Assembly: GCA_019116705.1 (NCBI GenBank)
Contig: DXBF01000007.1
Location: 1-64,000 of the forward strand
Length of the DNA: 64,000 nt
Source of the DNA: Candidatus Gemmiger avistercoris
GTDB lineage: Bacteria; Bacillota; Clostridia; Oscillospirales; Ruminococcaceae
Direction of reading: 5' to 3'
A program made the translations under genes and the position numbers. Position 1 is the stretch's first letter. Each line of letters opens with the position of its first letter. Below the pieces are notes generated by a model. That model ran no database searches. It was not told the origin of the DNA and saw only the letters and a list, made by a program, of their open reading frames with translations. Of this stretch, positions 25,974 to 35,969 are shown piece after piece.

Positions 25974-27425
25974 ATGAAAAAATTCGTAAGCCTGGGCCTG
26001 GCCGCCGCCATGGCGTTCAGCCTGGCCGCCTGCGGCACAGCGAGCAGCAGCGCGTCCGGCAGCGGGCAGGCGTCCACCGGCGAAAGCGCCGGCGGCGAGA
26101 CCATCACCCTGCGCATCATGGACTCCAGCGACAGCACGCAGGAACGCCGCAAGGTGTTCAACCAGGAGTTCATGGAGCGCCACCCCGAGATCAAGGTCGA
26201 GTACACCATGCTCTCGGGCGACCAGCTGACCCAGACGCTGACCACCGCCATCAAGAACGGCGATGCGCCGGACCTGTTCTGCCTGCCTGGCGGCGTCAAA
26301 CTGAGCACCGCCGTGTCGGAAGGCTGGTACCAGCCCATGACGGACTATCTCTCCCAGGAGTTCATCGACTCCTTCTCCCCGGGTTCCCTGAACGAAGGCG
26401 TCACCACGCTGGACGGCGAGATCTACGTCCTGCCGGAAGCCGCCAACATCGTCAACTCGCTGGTGTTCTACAACCGCGACATTTTTGAGGAGTGCGGCCT
26501 GGACCCCGACGCCCCGCCCGAGACCTGGTCCGAGTTCGTTGCGGCCTGCAAGACCATCACCGAGCACGGCAACGGCAAATACTACGGCATCATCGAGAGC
26601 GGCAGCGCCGCCCAGCGCCTGGAGATCGAGCTGCGCAGCTTCGCCAACATCGCCGGCGCCAAGTGCAACTACTACGGCGTCATGAGCGTGGTGGACGGGC
26701 AGAACCCCTTCGCCAGCGACGCCATGAAGTCCGCGCTGGACATCTATGCCCAGCTGGCCGCCGACGGCTCCATCCACCCCGACTCCATCAACCTGGACGC
26801 CCCTTCCGCCCGCGCCATGTTCGCCCAGGGGCAGGCCGGGTTCCTGATCCAAGGCTCCTGGTGCATCCCCACCTGGCGCGCCGAGAACCCCGACTTCAAC
26901 TTTGACGTCATGGCCCTGCCCGTGCCCGACGACGGCGCCAAGGGCGGCAACCCCTACACCGGCGCCCAGCCCTGGATGGGCATTTCCGCCACCTGCGAGC
27001 ACCCCGAGGCCGCCGCGCTCTACCTGACCGAGCTGTACGGCGCCGATTACCAGAGCAAGGTCGTCTCCGACGGCGGCTTCGTCTCCTGCATCGAGGGCGT
27101 CAACGAGGAAGCCATGAGCGACCCCATGATGCTCAAGTACTACAACCTGGCCATGTCCAGCGGCAAGCTCAGCCCCGACCCGCTGGCCCTCAACCCCGAG
27201 ACCGCCGAAGTCTACAGCCAGGTCAAGGAAGTCACCCCCAACCTGGGGCAGATCGTGCAGGGCGTGATGGCCGGTTCCATCACCGACACCGCCGGCGCGC
27301 TGGACACCTTCTCCGCCGATACCCAGGCCGCCTGGCAGGCCGCCTGCGACGCTGCCGGCGTGGACATCTCCGCCTTCGAGTTCGACGATTGGGACCCGAT
27401 GGCCGACTACGACTACTCTAAATAA
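25974..27425 (+). CDS. Extracellular sugar-binding lipoprotein of the ABC importer
   Basis: 483 residues. Signal peptide and lipobox in MKKFVSLGLAAAMAFSLAAC, followed by a Ser/Gly linker. Family-1 type binding protein: ITLRIMDSSDSTQERRKVFN, NGDAPDLFCLPGGVK, PEAANIVNSLVFYNRDIFEE, GQAGFLIQGSWCIPTWR, and C-terminal helices. Length is typical of binders for larger sugars. It is the last gene of its operon and is followed by a strong terminator. Confidence 0.92.
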   Translation: MKKFVSLGLAAAMAFSLAACGTASSSASGSGQASTGESAGGETITLRIMDSSDSTQERRKVFNQEFMERHPEIKVEYTMLSGDQLTQTLTTAIKNGDAPDLFCLPGGVKLSTAVSEGWYQPMTDYLSQEFIDSFSPGSLNEGVTTLDGEIYVLPEAANIVNSLVFYNRDIFEECGLDPDAPPETWSEFVAACKTITEHGNGKYYGIIESGSAAQRLEIELRSFANIAGAKCNYYGVMSVVDGQNPFASDAMKSALDIYAQLAADGSIHPDSINLDAPSARAMFAQGQAGFLIQGSWCIPTWRAENPDFNFDVMALPVPDDGAKGGNPYTGAQPWMGISATCEHPEAAALYLTELYGADYQSKVVSDGGFVSCIEGVNEEAMSDPMMLKYYNLAMSSGKLSPDPLALNPETAEVYSQVKEVTPNLGQIVQGVMAGSITDTAGALDTFSADTQAAWQAACDAAGVDISAFEFDDWDPMADYDYSK

Positions 27426-27446
27426 GCGCCGCCGCACACGCCGCTG

Positions 27447-27490
27447 ACAGGCGGGCGGGCATGGAGACCCCATGCCCGCCCGCCTGTTTT
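27447..27490 (+). terminator. Strong terminator of the ABC importer operon
   Basis: ACAGGCGGGCGGGCATGG (27447-27464) pairs perfectly over 18 bases with CCATGCCCGCCCGCCTGT (27470-27487), 5-base loop, then TTTTG. Confidence 0.9.
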
Positions 27491-27551
27491 GCCGTTTGTG
27501 CGCTTTGCCCGCAATGTGACGAAAAAATATGAACAATTCTTGAAAAAATGG

Positions 27552-27580
27552 TTGACATTCAACAATAACAAATGTATTAT
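27552..27580 (+). promoter_or_regulatory. Promoter of the LarA-UxaA-GntP operon
   Basis: Consensus TTGACA (27552-27557), 17 bases, TATTAT (27575-27580). The leader to the first gene is about 120 bases and contains GC-rich hairpins. Confidence 0.8.
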
Positions 27581-27591
27581 GTATACATAAT
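27576..27591. promoter_or_regulatory. 16-bp perfect palindromic operator over the -10 box
   Basis: ATTATGTATACATAAT is a perfect palindrome that overlaps the -10 box and the start point, an ideal repressor position. ATGTATACAT cores are known for FCD-class GntR regulators; the GntR gene at 32050-32715, next to the operon end, is the likely binder. Confidence 0.75.
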
Positions 27592-27707
27592 GTAACGGAC
27601 CCTGCCGGCGCCCTGCGCCGGGGCAGGCGCCGTTCCTCCGGACGGGGACGGCAGGAGCACGTCCGGCAGCCGGCTTTCCTGCGCACAGCGGAAAGGAATG
27701 AGTGTCC

Positions 27708-28985
27708 ATGAAAACATTTGACATTCCCTATTACACCTCGTCGCTCCCCCTGCATGTGGAGGACAAGAACCTGAAAGCCGTACTCAATTCCCGCACCGAC
27801 ACCTACGACGCGGGCAAGAGCGAGGCCGACCTGGTGCGGGAGGCGCTGGCGCATCCCATCGGGACCCCGCGGCTGCGGGAACTGGCCCGGGGCAGGCAGA
27901 AGGTGGTGCTGGTCACCAGCGACCATACCCGCGCGGTGCCCAGCAAGCTGACGCTGCCCATCCTGCTGGAAGAGATCCGCGCCGGCAACCCGGACGCGGA
28001 CATCACCATCCTCATCGCCACCGGCCTGCACCGCCCCACCACCGAGGAGGAGCAGCGCCGCATGTTCGGCGACGCGATCGTCGATCAGGAAAAGATCGTG
28101 GTCAACAAGGCCTTTGAGGACGAGGATTTCGAGCGCGTCTGCGAGCTGCCCTCCGGCGCGGAGCTGTGGGTCAACAAGCTGGCCCTGCACTGCGACCTGC
28201 TGGTGACCGAAGGCTTCATCGAGCCGCACTTCTTTGCGGGCTTCTCGGGCGGGCGCAAGAGCATCCTGCCCGGCATCTGCAACGCGGTCACCGTCAACGA
28301 GAACCACTCCTACAAAGCCATCGCCAGCCCCTACGCCGCCACCGGCGTGCTGGAGCACAACCCCATCCATGAGGATATGGTCTTTGCGGCCCGGGCGGTC
28401 AACGTGCAGTTCATCATGAACGTGGCCCTCAACGCCGAAAAGAAGGTCATCGCCGCCTTTGCCGGCGACTTGGAACAGGCGCACCTTCAGGGCGTGGAGT
28501 TCGTGCGCGGCCTGGCCCAGTGCCCCAGCGTCACCGGCGACATCGTCGTCACCTCCAACGGCGGCTACCCGCTGGACCAGAACCTGTACCAGAGCCCCAA
28601 GGCCGTGGCTACCGCCGAGGCCTGCTGCCGGGACGGCGGCGTCATCATCATGTGCGCCTCCTGCTGCGACGGCATGGGCGGCACCCACTTTGAAAAACTG
28701 ATCGTCCGGGGCACGGTGGACGAGATCGACGCCTATCTGTCGAAGATCCCGCCCAAGGAGACCATCCCCGAAATGTGGTGCGCGCAGATCTTCTCCCGCA
28801 TCCTGAAAAAGCACCGGATCATCCTGGTGACCAACTATCTGGACCATGAGATGGTGCGCAAGGCCAACATGATCCCCGCGTCCTCCCCCGACGAGGCGCT
28901 GGAAATGGCGTACGGCATGATGGGCCGCGACGCGGAAGTGGTCGTGATCCCCGACGGCGTGGCGGTGCTGGCCGTCAAAGAATAA
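27708..28985 (+). CDS. larA: LarA-family nickel-pincer 2-hydroxyacid racemase/epimerase
   Basis: 425 residues from ATG 27708 (a GTG six bases upstream is also possible). With this start every active-site residue falls at the same number as in Lactiplantibacillus plantarum LarA as I recall it: Asp72, Arg75 (SDHTR), His108 (GLHRP), His174, Lys184 (FSGGRKS, which carries the nickel-pincer nucleotide), His200, Gln295 and Lys298. The family inverts the configuration of 2-hydroxy acids by hydride transfer; besides lactate, homologues act on malate, phenyl-lactate and gluconate. Here the partners are a UxaA-type dehydratase, a GntP permease and glycerate kinase, pointing to a sugar acid or glycerate-like substrate rather than lactate. 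Cofactor genes larB, larC, larE are not in the window. Confidence 0.9.
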   Translation: MKTFDIPYYTSSLPLHVEDKNLKAVLNSRTDTYDAGKSEADLVREALAHPIGTPRLRELARGRQKVVLVTSDHTRAVPSKLTLPILLEEIRAGNPDADITILIATGLHRPTTEEEQRRMFGDAIVDQEKIVVNKAFEDEDFERVCELPSGAELWVNKLALHCDLLVTEGFIEPHFFAGFSGGRKSILPGICNAVTVNENHSYKAIASPYAATGVLEHNPIHEDMVFAARAVNVQFIMNVALNAEKKVIAAFAGDLEQAHLQGVEFVRGLAQCPSVTGDIVVTSNGGYPLDQNLYQSPKAVATAEACCRDGGVIIMCASCCDGMGGTHFEKLIVRGTVDEIDAYLSKIPPKETIPEMWCAQIFSRILKKHRIILVTNYLDHEMVRKANMIPASSPDEALEMAYGMMGRDAEVVVIPDGVAVLAVKE

Positions 28986-28997
28986 GGAGGCAACGGT

Positions 28998-29312
28998 ATG
29001 GAACGCAAACTGGCGCTGAAAGTGGACGACCTGGACAATGTGGCCACCATCTTTGCCAACGGCATCGTGGACGGCGCCACCGTGGAAGTCCGCGACAAAA
29101 AAGGCCATAGGGAGGAGATCACCGTCCACGGCGACGTGCCCTACGGCCACAAGATCGCCCTGTGCGACATCCGCAAGGGCGAACACATCATGAAATACGG
29201 CGAGTCCATCGGGGCCGCCAGCTGCGACATCAAAAAAGGCGACTACGTCCATGTACACAATCTGGAAGCGCTGCGCGGGCGCGGCGACCTGGAAGGGGGC
29301 AGTCAGGCATGA
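28998..29312 (+). CDS. UxaA-family dehydratase small subunit (SAF domain)
   Basis: 104 residues, a SAF domain such as the N-terminal part of altronate and galactarate dehydratases or SuyA: DVPYGHKIALCDIRKGEHIM, KYGESIGAASCDIKKGDYVHVHN. GGAGG overlaps the stop of the preceding gene (TAAGGAGG). It overlaps the large-subunit gene by ATGA. The family removes water (or sulfite in SuyAB) from hydroxy acids with an iron or manganese centre. A split small/large arrangement is like SuyA/SuyB, but also common among unassigned Clostridia homologues. Confidence 0.88.
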   Translation: MERKLALKVDDLDNVATIFANGIVDGATVEVRDKKGHREEITVHGDVPYGHKIALCDIRKGEHIMKYGESIGAASCDIKKGDYVHVHNLEALRGRGDLEGGSQA

Positions 29313-30487
29313 GTTACACATTCCAAGGGTACCGGCGGGCGAACGGCAAGTTCGGCGCCCGCAATCTGGTGGCGGTGATCCCCAGCGTGATCTGCGCCAA
29401 CGACGTGGGGCAGGCCATCTGCCGGCAGGTGCAGGGCACCATCGGCTATTTCCACCATCAGGGGTGCTGCCAGCTGCCGCTGGACCTGCGCCGCGTCACC
29501 GACACGCTGTCCAACCTGGGGCAGAGCCCCAACGTGGGCGCCGCGCTGATCGTCAGCCTGGGCTGCGAGGGTACCGACCATGAACGCCTGGTGGAAGAGA
29601 TCCGGGCCTCCGGCAAACCGGTGGAGATCATCCGCATCCAGGAACTGGGCGGCACTTCCCGCGCCATCCAGGCGGGCATCGACGCCGCGCAGAAGCTGGT
29701 GCAGCAGATCTCGGGCCAGCAGCGCGAGACGGTGGACATCTCCAACGTCGTCATGGCCATCAAGTGCGGCGCGTCGGACACCACCTCCGGCATGGCCTCC
29801 AACTGCGTGATCGGCTATGTGGCCGACAAGCTGGTGGACCTGGGCGCCACCGTCGTTTTCGGCGAGACCACCGAGTTCCTGGGCGGGGAGCATATCCTGG
29901 CGCGGCGCGCCGTGGGCGGCGAGGACGGCCCCGTGGGCCGCAAGATCTATGAGATCGTGGACCGCATGGAAAAACGCGCCAAATCGGTAGGCGAGGACAT
30001 GCGCGGCGGCCAGCCCACGCCCGGCAACATTGCGGGCGGCCTTTCCAGCATTGAAGAAAAGAGCCTGGGCGCCATCGTCAAATCCGGGCACCGGCCCATC
30101 CAGGGCGTGCTGGAATACACCGAGCGCATCGACGGCCAGAAGGGCCTGTGGATCAAGGACGCGCCGGGCCGCGAGCCGGAGATCCTGACCGGCATGGCCG
30201 CCACCGGCGCGCAGTTCATGATGTTCTCCACCGGCCGCGGCGCGCCGCAGGGCTTCCCCTCCATGCCGGTGGTCAAGATCTGCGGCAACCCCAATACCTA
30301 CGAACGCATGCAGCACGATATGGACCTGAACGCCGGGCGCATCATCACCGGCGAGAAAACCATCGAAGAAGTCGGCGAGGAGGCGTTTGAACTGATGCTT
30401 CGCGTCCTTTCCGGCCAGATGACCAAGAACGAGGCCCTGGGCTATTACGGCTCGATGGATATTTTCTGCCTCGGCCCCGTCATCTGA
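29309..30487 (+). CDS. UxaA-family dehydratase large subunit
   Basis: 392 residues matching the C-terminal domains of altronate/galactarate dehydratase and sulfolactate sulfo-lyase subunit SuyB: GFGARNLVAVIPSVICAND-type start (KFGARNLVAVIPSV), YFHHQGCCQLPLD, SLGCEGTDHERL, AIKCGASDTTSGMASN, VFGETTEFLGGEHI, and the C-terminal FSTGRGAPQGFPSMPVVKI. Cys residues in HHQGCC, SLGCE and IKCG may bind metal. Overlaps the small subunit by four bases. Substrate unknown; genomic company suggests a C3-C6 sugar acid leading to glycerate. Confidence 0.88.
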   Translation: MSYTFQGYRRANGKFGARNLVAVIPSVICANDVGQAICRQVQGTIGYFHHQGCCQLPLDLRRVTDTLSNLGQSPNVGAALIVSLGCEGTDHERLVEEIRASGKPVEIIRIQELGGTSRAIQAGIDAAQKLVQQISGQQRETVDISNVVMAIKCGASDTTSGMASNCVIGYVADKLVDLGATVVFGETTEFLGGEHILARRAVGGEDGPVGRKIYEIVDRMEKRAKSVGEDMRGGQPTPGNIAGGLSSIEEKSLGAIVKSGHRPIQGVLEYTERIDGQKGLWIKDAPGREPEILTGMAATGAQFMMFSTGRGAPQGFPSMPVVKICGNPNTYERMQHDMDLNAGRIITGEKTIEEVGEEAFELMLRVLSGQMTKNEALGYYGSMDIFCLGPVI

Positions 30488-30588
30488 CGGCAGCGCGGGC
30501 TCCCGCCGTGGAAAGGAGGCGTACGTCCCGGAAGAGTGTTCGCTTGTGGCTCCAAAACTGTATTTCACAAAGGGGGTAAGTTCCTGGT

Positions 30589-31971
30589 ATGTTGAATCCT
30601 GTTCTCGCCATGCTGATCGGCATCATCGTCATGATGCTGCTGATCATCTTCACCAAAATGCACGCCTTCCCGTCGCTGATCATCTCGGCGGTGCTGATCG
30701 CGGTGCTGGCCATGCCCTTCGGCGACGTGACCACCCTTTCGCAATGTATTTCCACCGTGACGGCCGGCTTCGGCGGCACGATGACCAGCATCGGCATCGT
30801 GATCGGCTTCGGCTGCATCATGGGTATTTTCCTGGAAAAGAGCGGCGCCGCCAAGTGCATGGCGCTGACCATCCTCAAGGCTGTGGGCGTGAAGAACTGC
30901 GACATCGTCCTGGGCCTGACCGGCTGGGTCGTTTCCATCCCGGTCTTCTGTGATTCCGGCTTCGTGATCCTGTCCTCCCTGGCCAAAGAGTTCTCCCGCC
31001 TGACCAAGAAATCCATGGTCTGGCTGGGCGGTATCCTGGGCATGGGGCTGTACATCACCCACTTCATGGTGCCGCCCACGCCCGGCCCGCTGGCCGTCGT
31101 GGGCACCTTCCAGGAGAACGGCCTCAACGTGGATCTGGGCATGTTCATCCTGTGCGGCATGGCGATCTCGGTCCCGCTGTTCATCTTTGCGGTGCCGCTG
31201 TTCCGCCACTTCGGCAAAAAGTACCCGGACCTCGTCGTTCCGTATGAGATCGACCGCTCCAAGTACACCGAGGCGCAGCTGAAGGTCCTGGACCGCATCA
31301 ATGAAAAATACCAGAAGAACGAAGACCTGACCACCGAGGACTTTGCCGAACTGCTGCAGGCCGAAAAGCTGCCCAGCGCGTTCCTGTCCTTCGCCACCCT
31401 GCTGGTCCCCATCGTCCTGATCTTCGCCAACACGCTGGTCAGCCAGATCACCGCGCTGGAAGGCACGATGTTCGCCAATGTGGTGGAGTTCCTGGGCCAG
31501 CCCGTGATCGCCCTGTTCATCGCGCTGTGCATGGGCGCCTTCCTGCTGTGCAGGGAATTTGACAAAAAGACCTGTGTGGACCTGATGCAGCAGGCTTGCT
31601 GCGACGCCGGCCCCATCGCCTTCATCACCGCCGCCGGCGGCGCCCTGGGCGCTGTCATCAATGCCACCGGCGCCGCTTCCATGATGGCCGACTGGATCGT
31701 TTCCACCGGCATCCCCGCCATGATCACCGGTTCCGCCATCGTCGCCCCGATGATCGCCGCCGGCCTGCAAGTCAACCCCTACCTGGCCGCCCTGGCCCTC
31801 TGCCTGGCGACCATGTGCCCGAGTTACCTCAACGATTCCTACTTCCACGTGGTCACCAACTTCTCCGGCATGGACATCAAGACCAGCCTCAAGACCTGGT
31901 CGATCGCCTCCATCCTGGTGCCCGCCTTCGGCTCGTGCATTTTCATCGTGCTTTCGTTCTTTATCCACTGA
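30589..31971 (+). CDS. GntP-family gluconate/hydroxyacid permease
   Basis: 460 residues with about 12-14 membrane helices. Family landmarks: TSIGIVIGFGCIMGIFLEKS, IPVFCDSGFVILSSLAKEFS, LGLYITHFMVPPTPGPLAVV-type loop (GLYITHFMVPPTPGPLAVVG), NPYLAALALCLATMCPSYLN. GntP carriers import sugar acids or 3-hydroxybutyrate/glycerate with protons. Fourth gene of the LarA operon; preceded by a 100-base gap and an AGGGGG site. Confidence 0.92.
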   Translation: MLNPVLAMLIGIIVMMLLIIFTKMHAFPSLIISAVLIAVLAMPFGDVTTLSQCISTVTAGFGGTMTSIGIVIGFGCIMGIFLEKSGAAKCMALTILKAVGVKNCDIVLGLTGWVVSIPVFCDSGFVILSSLAKEFSRLTKKSMVWLGGILGMGLYITHFMVPPTPGPLAVVGTFQENGLNVDLGMFILCGMAISVPLFIFAVPLFRHFGKKYPDLVVPYEIDRSKYTEAQLKVLDRINEKYQKNEDLTTEDFAELLQAEKLPSAFLSFATLLVPIVLIFANTLVSQITALEGTMFANVVEFLGQPVIALFIALCMGAFLLCREFDKKTCVDLMQQACCDAGPIAFITAAGGALGAVINATGAASMMADWIVSTGIPAMITGSAIVAPMIAAGLQVNPYLAALALCLATMCPSYLNDSYFHVVTNFSGMDIKTSLKTWSIASILVPAFGSCIFIVLSFFIH

Positions 31972-32002
31972 CCGGCTACCGGGCCGCCGCCGGGCTGCAT
32001 CC

Positions 32003-32034
32003 AAAAAAGGCTGCCGCGTCTGCGGCAGCCTTTT
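32003..32034. terminator. Bidirectional terminator between convergent genes
   Basis: AAAAAA-GGCTGCCGC (to 32017), loop GTCT, GCGGCAGCC-TTTT (32022-32034). It ends both the GntP operon (plus) and the GntR gene (minus). Confidence 0.9.
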
Positions 32035-32049
32035 GCGGCTCTGCGGCGG

Positions 32050-32715
32050 TTACCGCTTCGCCTTGTGTTCAAGCTGTTCCTTGATGCAGGCCCGCGCCAG
32101 TTCCAGGTGGCGGCGGTTGCACTGTTCGGCCTCTTCGGCGCGCCCTTCGATCAGGGCGTGGATGGTCTGGCGGTGCTCGTCCATCGATTCCTCAAAGCGT
32201 TTGCGCACCGAGAGCGAAAGAACCCGGAACTGCTGGTTCATGAACCCCACCCGGTCGTAGGTCCAGCTGACGATGCTGTTGTTGCCCAGGGCCACGATCT
32301 CCCGGTGGAGTTCCTCGTCGGCGCGGGTGTATTCTTCCAGCCGGCCGGCGTCGTAGGTGATCTCCATCTCGCGCAGGATGGCCAGCAGCGTTTCGATCCG
32401 CTGCGAAGTCAGGTTCTGGTGGCTGCGCAGGATGGCGTAGCCCTCCAGCAGCACGCGCATGTCGAAGATCTCGTCGATGTCCTTGCAGGTGAACTCCTTG
32501 ACGAAGGTGCCCTTGTTGGGGATGTTGATCACCAGCCCGTCGGACACCAGCCGCCGCAGGGCTTCCCGCACGGGGCTGCGGCTGACGCCCAGCTGGTCGC
32601 ACAGGTCCACCTCCTGCAGCCAGGAGCCGGGCGCGTATTCCCCCTCGCAGATCTTTCTGCGCAGGATGGAATACACCTGGTCGCTGATGGTCTGGATGGG
32701 GCCTGTCTGTCTCAT
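32050..32715 (-). CDS. GntR-family regulator, FCD subfamily
   Basis: 221 residues. Winged helix: ISDQVYSILRRKICEGEYAP, LCDQLGVSRSPVREALRRL, VINIPNKGTFVKEF. FCD domain from about 80: FDMRVLLEGYAILRS, ADEELHREIVALGNNSIV, DEHRQTIHALIEGRAEEAE, with the family His/Asp metal ligands. Divergent from the glycerate kinase (83-base gap) and convergent with the LarA operon. Likely the hydroxy-acid-responsive repressor of both, acting at the palindrome 27576-27591. Confidence 0.9.
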   Translation of the reverse strand: MRQTGPIQTISDQVYSILRRKICEGEYAPGSWLQEVDLCDQLGVSRSPVREALRRLVSDGLVINIPNKGTFVKEFTCKDIDEIFDMRVLLEGYAILRSHQNLTSQRIETLLAILREMEITYDAGRLEEYTRADEELHREIVALGNNSIVSWTYDRVGFMNQQFRVLSLSVRKRFEESMDEHRQTIHALIEGRAEEAEQCNRRHLELARACIKEQLEHKAKR

Positions 32716-32798
32716 AAACTCAGCTCCTGCCGTTTTCTGTGCCGCCGGGGCAAGGCCCGGGCGGCGCGGGATGTAGATCGTATGAAAGGAAGGTTCCT

Positions 32799-34040
32799 AT
32801 GACGGATATGCGAAAAGAGGCCCGCCAGGTGATCGACGCAGCGCTGCGGGCCGTGCTGCCGGACAACGCCGTGCAGCGCGCGCTGCGCGGCTATACGCCG
32901 CCCCCCGGGCGCCTGGTGCTGGTGGCCCTGGGCAAAGCGGCCTGGCAGATGGCGGCGGCCGCCTCGGCCTGCCTGGGCGACGCCATCTGCGACGGCATCG
33001 TCATCACCAAATACGGCCATGCGCAGGGGCCGCTGCCCCACCTGCGCATCCGCGAAGCAGGGCACCCGATGCCGGACCACAACTCGTTTGCCGCCACCGC
33101 CGAGGCCATCGGCCTGGTGCGCCCCCTGACCGCGGAGGACGGCGTGCTGCTGCTGATCTCCGGCGGCGGGTCGGCCCTGTTTGAAAAGCCGCTGTGCACC
33201 CCGGAGGAACTGACCGATATGACCGCCCAGCTGCTGCGCTGCGGCGCGGACATCGTGGAGATCAACACCCTGCGCAAACGGGTCAGCGCGGTCAAAGGCG
33301 GGCGTTTTGCCCAGCTGTGCGCCCCGGCGCGCGTGTTTTCCATCGTGCTGAGCGACATCGTGGGCGACCCGCTGGATATGATCGCTTCCGGCCCGGCGTA
33401 CCCGGACCGTTCCACCGCGGAGCAGGCCCGCGCCGTCGTGCAGAAATACGGCCTGCGGCTTTCGCCCGCGGTGCTGGACCTGCTGGGCCGTCCCACCCCC
33501 GGCCGCCTGGACAACGTACAGACGCAGATCACCGGCTCGGTGCGGGAACTGTGCGCGGCGGCGGCGCGGGCCTGCGCGGACCTGGGGTATGAACCCCGGG
33601 TGCTGACCGCCAGCCTTGGCTGTGAAGCGCGGGAGGCGGGGCGTTTTCTGGCGTCCATCGCCCAATACCACGCGGGCACGGCGCGGCCGCTGGCGTTCCT
33701 GGCCGGCGGGGAAACGGTGGTCCACGTCACAGGGCGGGGGCGCGGCGGGCGCAACCAGGAACTGGCCCTGGCCGCCGCCGAGGGGATCGCGGGGATGCAG
33801 AACGCCGTGGTGTTCTCGGTCGGGTCCGACGGGACGGACGGCCCCACCGACGCTGCGGGCGGCCTGGTGGACGGCGCGACCTGCGCGCGGCTGGCGGCCC
33901 AGGGGGTGCGCATCGACGCCGCGCTGGCGGACAACGACGCGTATCCCGCGCTGCAGAAGGCGGACGGGCTGATCCTCACCGGCCCCACCGGCACCAACGT
34001 CAACGACGTGGCGGCGGTGCTGCTCCGCCCGCAGGCGTGA
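32799..34040 (+). CDS. Glycerate 2-kinase, MOFRL/GckA type
   Basis: 413 residues. ATP-dependent phosphorylation of D-glycerate to 2-phosphoglycerate. Family blocks: [40 protein letters not shown] (glycerate kinase N-domain), [51 protein letters not shown], and the MOFRL C-domain [22 protein letters not shown] (split here in two parts [10 protein letters not shown] and [16 protein letters not shown]), [37 protein letters not shown] precedes ATG 32799. It gives the LarA/UxaA pathway a route into lower glycolysis. Confidence 0.92.
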   Translation: MTDMRKEARQVIDAALRAVLPDNAVQRALRGYTPPPGRLVLVALGKAAWQMAAAASACLGDAICDGIVITKYGHAQGPLPHLRIREAGHPMPDHNSFAATAEAIGLVRPLTAEDGVLLLISGGGSALFEKPLCTPEELTDMTAQLLRCGADIVEINTLRKRVSAVKGGRFAQLCAPARVFSIVLSDIVGDPLDMIASGPAYPDRSTAEQARAVVQKYGLRLSPAVLDLLGRPTPGRLDNVQTQITGSVRELCAAAARACADLGYEPRVLTASLGCEAREAGRFLASIAQYHAGTARPLAFLAGGETVVHVTGRGRGGRNQELALAAAEGIAGMQNAVVFSVGSDGTDGPTDAAGGLVDGATCARLAAQGVRIDAALADNDAYPALQKADGLILTGPTGTNVNDVAAVLLRPQA

Positions 34041-34120
34041 GCCCCCGGCGGGTTTGTATTTTCTTATTATACCATGGCCGGCGGCAGGCGTAAAGGTGGG
34101 ATCTGCCGCGGCGGCAGGCA

Positions 34121-34165
34121 AAACGTCCCGGAGGGGGTACCCCCCCTCCGGGACGTTTTCCTTTT
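34121..34165 (+). terminator. Terminator of the glycerate kinase gene
   Basis: AAACGTCCCGGAGGGGG (34121-34137) pairs over 17 bases with CCCCCTCCGGGACGTTT (34142-34158), then TCCTTTT. Confidence 0.85.
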
Positions 34166-34212
34166 ATAGAATGGGCCGGCGGCGCTGAGGCACGCCCTGC
34201 CCAAAACGACGC

Positions 34213-34252
34213 AACAGGGAGGCTCCCTTCAAAAAGGAGCCTCCCTGTTTTC
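34213..34252. terminator. Second hairpin, probably terminator of iscS-iscU or back-up
   Basis: AACAGGGAGGCTCC (34213-34226) pairs with GGAGCCTCCCTGTT (34236-34249). The plus-strand side is followed by TTCTT; the minus-strand side by GCGTCGTTTTG. It lies 45 bases beyond the iscU stop. Confidence 0.6.
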
Positions 34253-34294
34253 TTGTGCGTGTCCGCGCTCAGGAGCGGTGCTGCGGGGGCCGGT

Positions 34295-34675
34295 TCAGGA
34301 CTGGCCGCGGCGCTGGTAGTAGTCCTCCAGCGCTTTCTTGATCGCTTCCTCCGCCAGCACCGAGCAGTGGAGCTTGTGGGGCGGCAGGCCCTCCAGCGCT
34401 TCGGCCACCGCCCGGTTGGTCAGCGCCATTGCTTCCTCCACGGGCTTGCCTTTGATCATCTCGGTCGCCATCGAACTGGAGGCGATGGCGCTGCCGCAGC
34501 CGAAGGTTTCAAACTTTACGTCGGAGATCACCCCGCCGTCGATCTTGAGGTAGATCTTCATGATATCGCCGCAGACGGCGTTGCCCACCTCGCCGACGCC
34601 GTCGGCATTCTCGATCACACCCACGTTCCGCGGGTTGCGGAAGTGGTCCATCACGGTTTCACTGTACAGAGCCAT
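34295..34675 (-). CDS. iscU: Iron-sulfur cluster scaffold protein IscU/NifU type
   Basis: 126 residues. Three cluster-binding Cys at about 35 (GNAVCGD, with the stabilising Asp37), 60 (FGCGSAIASSS) and 104 (LHCSVLAEEAI). The chain matches the short NifU-like N-domain of Firmicutes next to a NifS/IscS gene. Start 34675 with GAGGTG upstream; an ATG nine bases earlier is less well placed. Ten bases after the iscS stop. Accepts sulfur from IscS and iron to build Fe-S clusters, which the dehydratases and cysteine desulfidase in this window need. Confidence 0.95.
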   Translation of the reverse strand: MALYSETVMDHFRNPRNVGVIENADGVGEVGNAVCGDIMKIYLKIDGGVISDVKFETFGCGSAIASSSMATEMIKGKPVEEAMALTNRAVAEALEGLPPHKLHCSVLAEEAIKKALEDYYQRRGQS

Positions 34676-34685
34676 AGCAAACACC

Positions 34686-35876
<1,191 letters not shown>

Positions 35877-35916
35877 GGTTGCCTCCTTTACGCGGCAGAG
35901 CCGCGGGATCTCATTG

Positions 35917-35969
35917 CCTACTATTTTAGTCGGTATTTGCATTATACGCCTTATTTCCTACCAAGTCAA
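35917..35969 (-). promoter_or_regulatory. iscS-iscU promoter with an Rrf2-type (IscR/CymR-like) operator
   Basis: On the minus strand TTGACT (35964-35969), 17 bases, TATAAT (35941-35946). Immediately downstream, ACCGACTAAAATAGTAGG (35917-35934) contains the ACTAAAATAGT core that resembles Rrf2-family operators. Binding there would block elongation. No Rrf2 gene is in the window. Confidence 0.65.

Noticed and set aside
25947..29321. Open frame of 1124 codons on the minus strand
   Set aside because: Antisense to the binding-protein and LarA genes; crosses a perfect terminator and a promoter.
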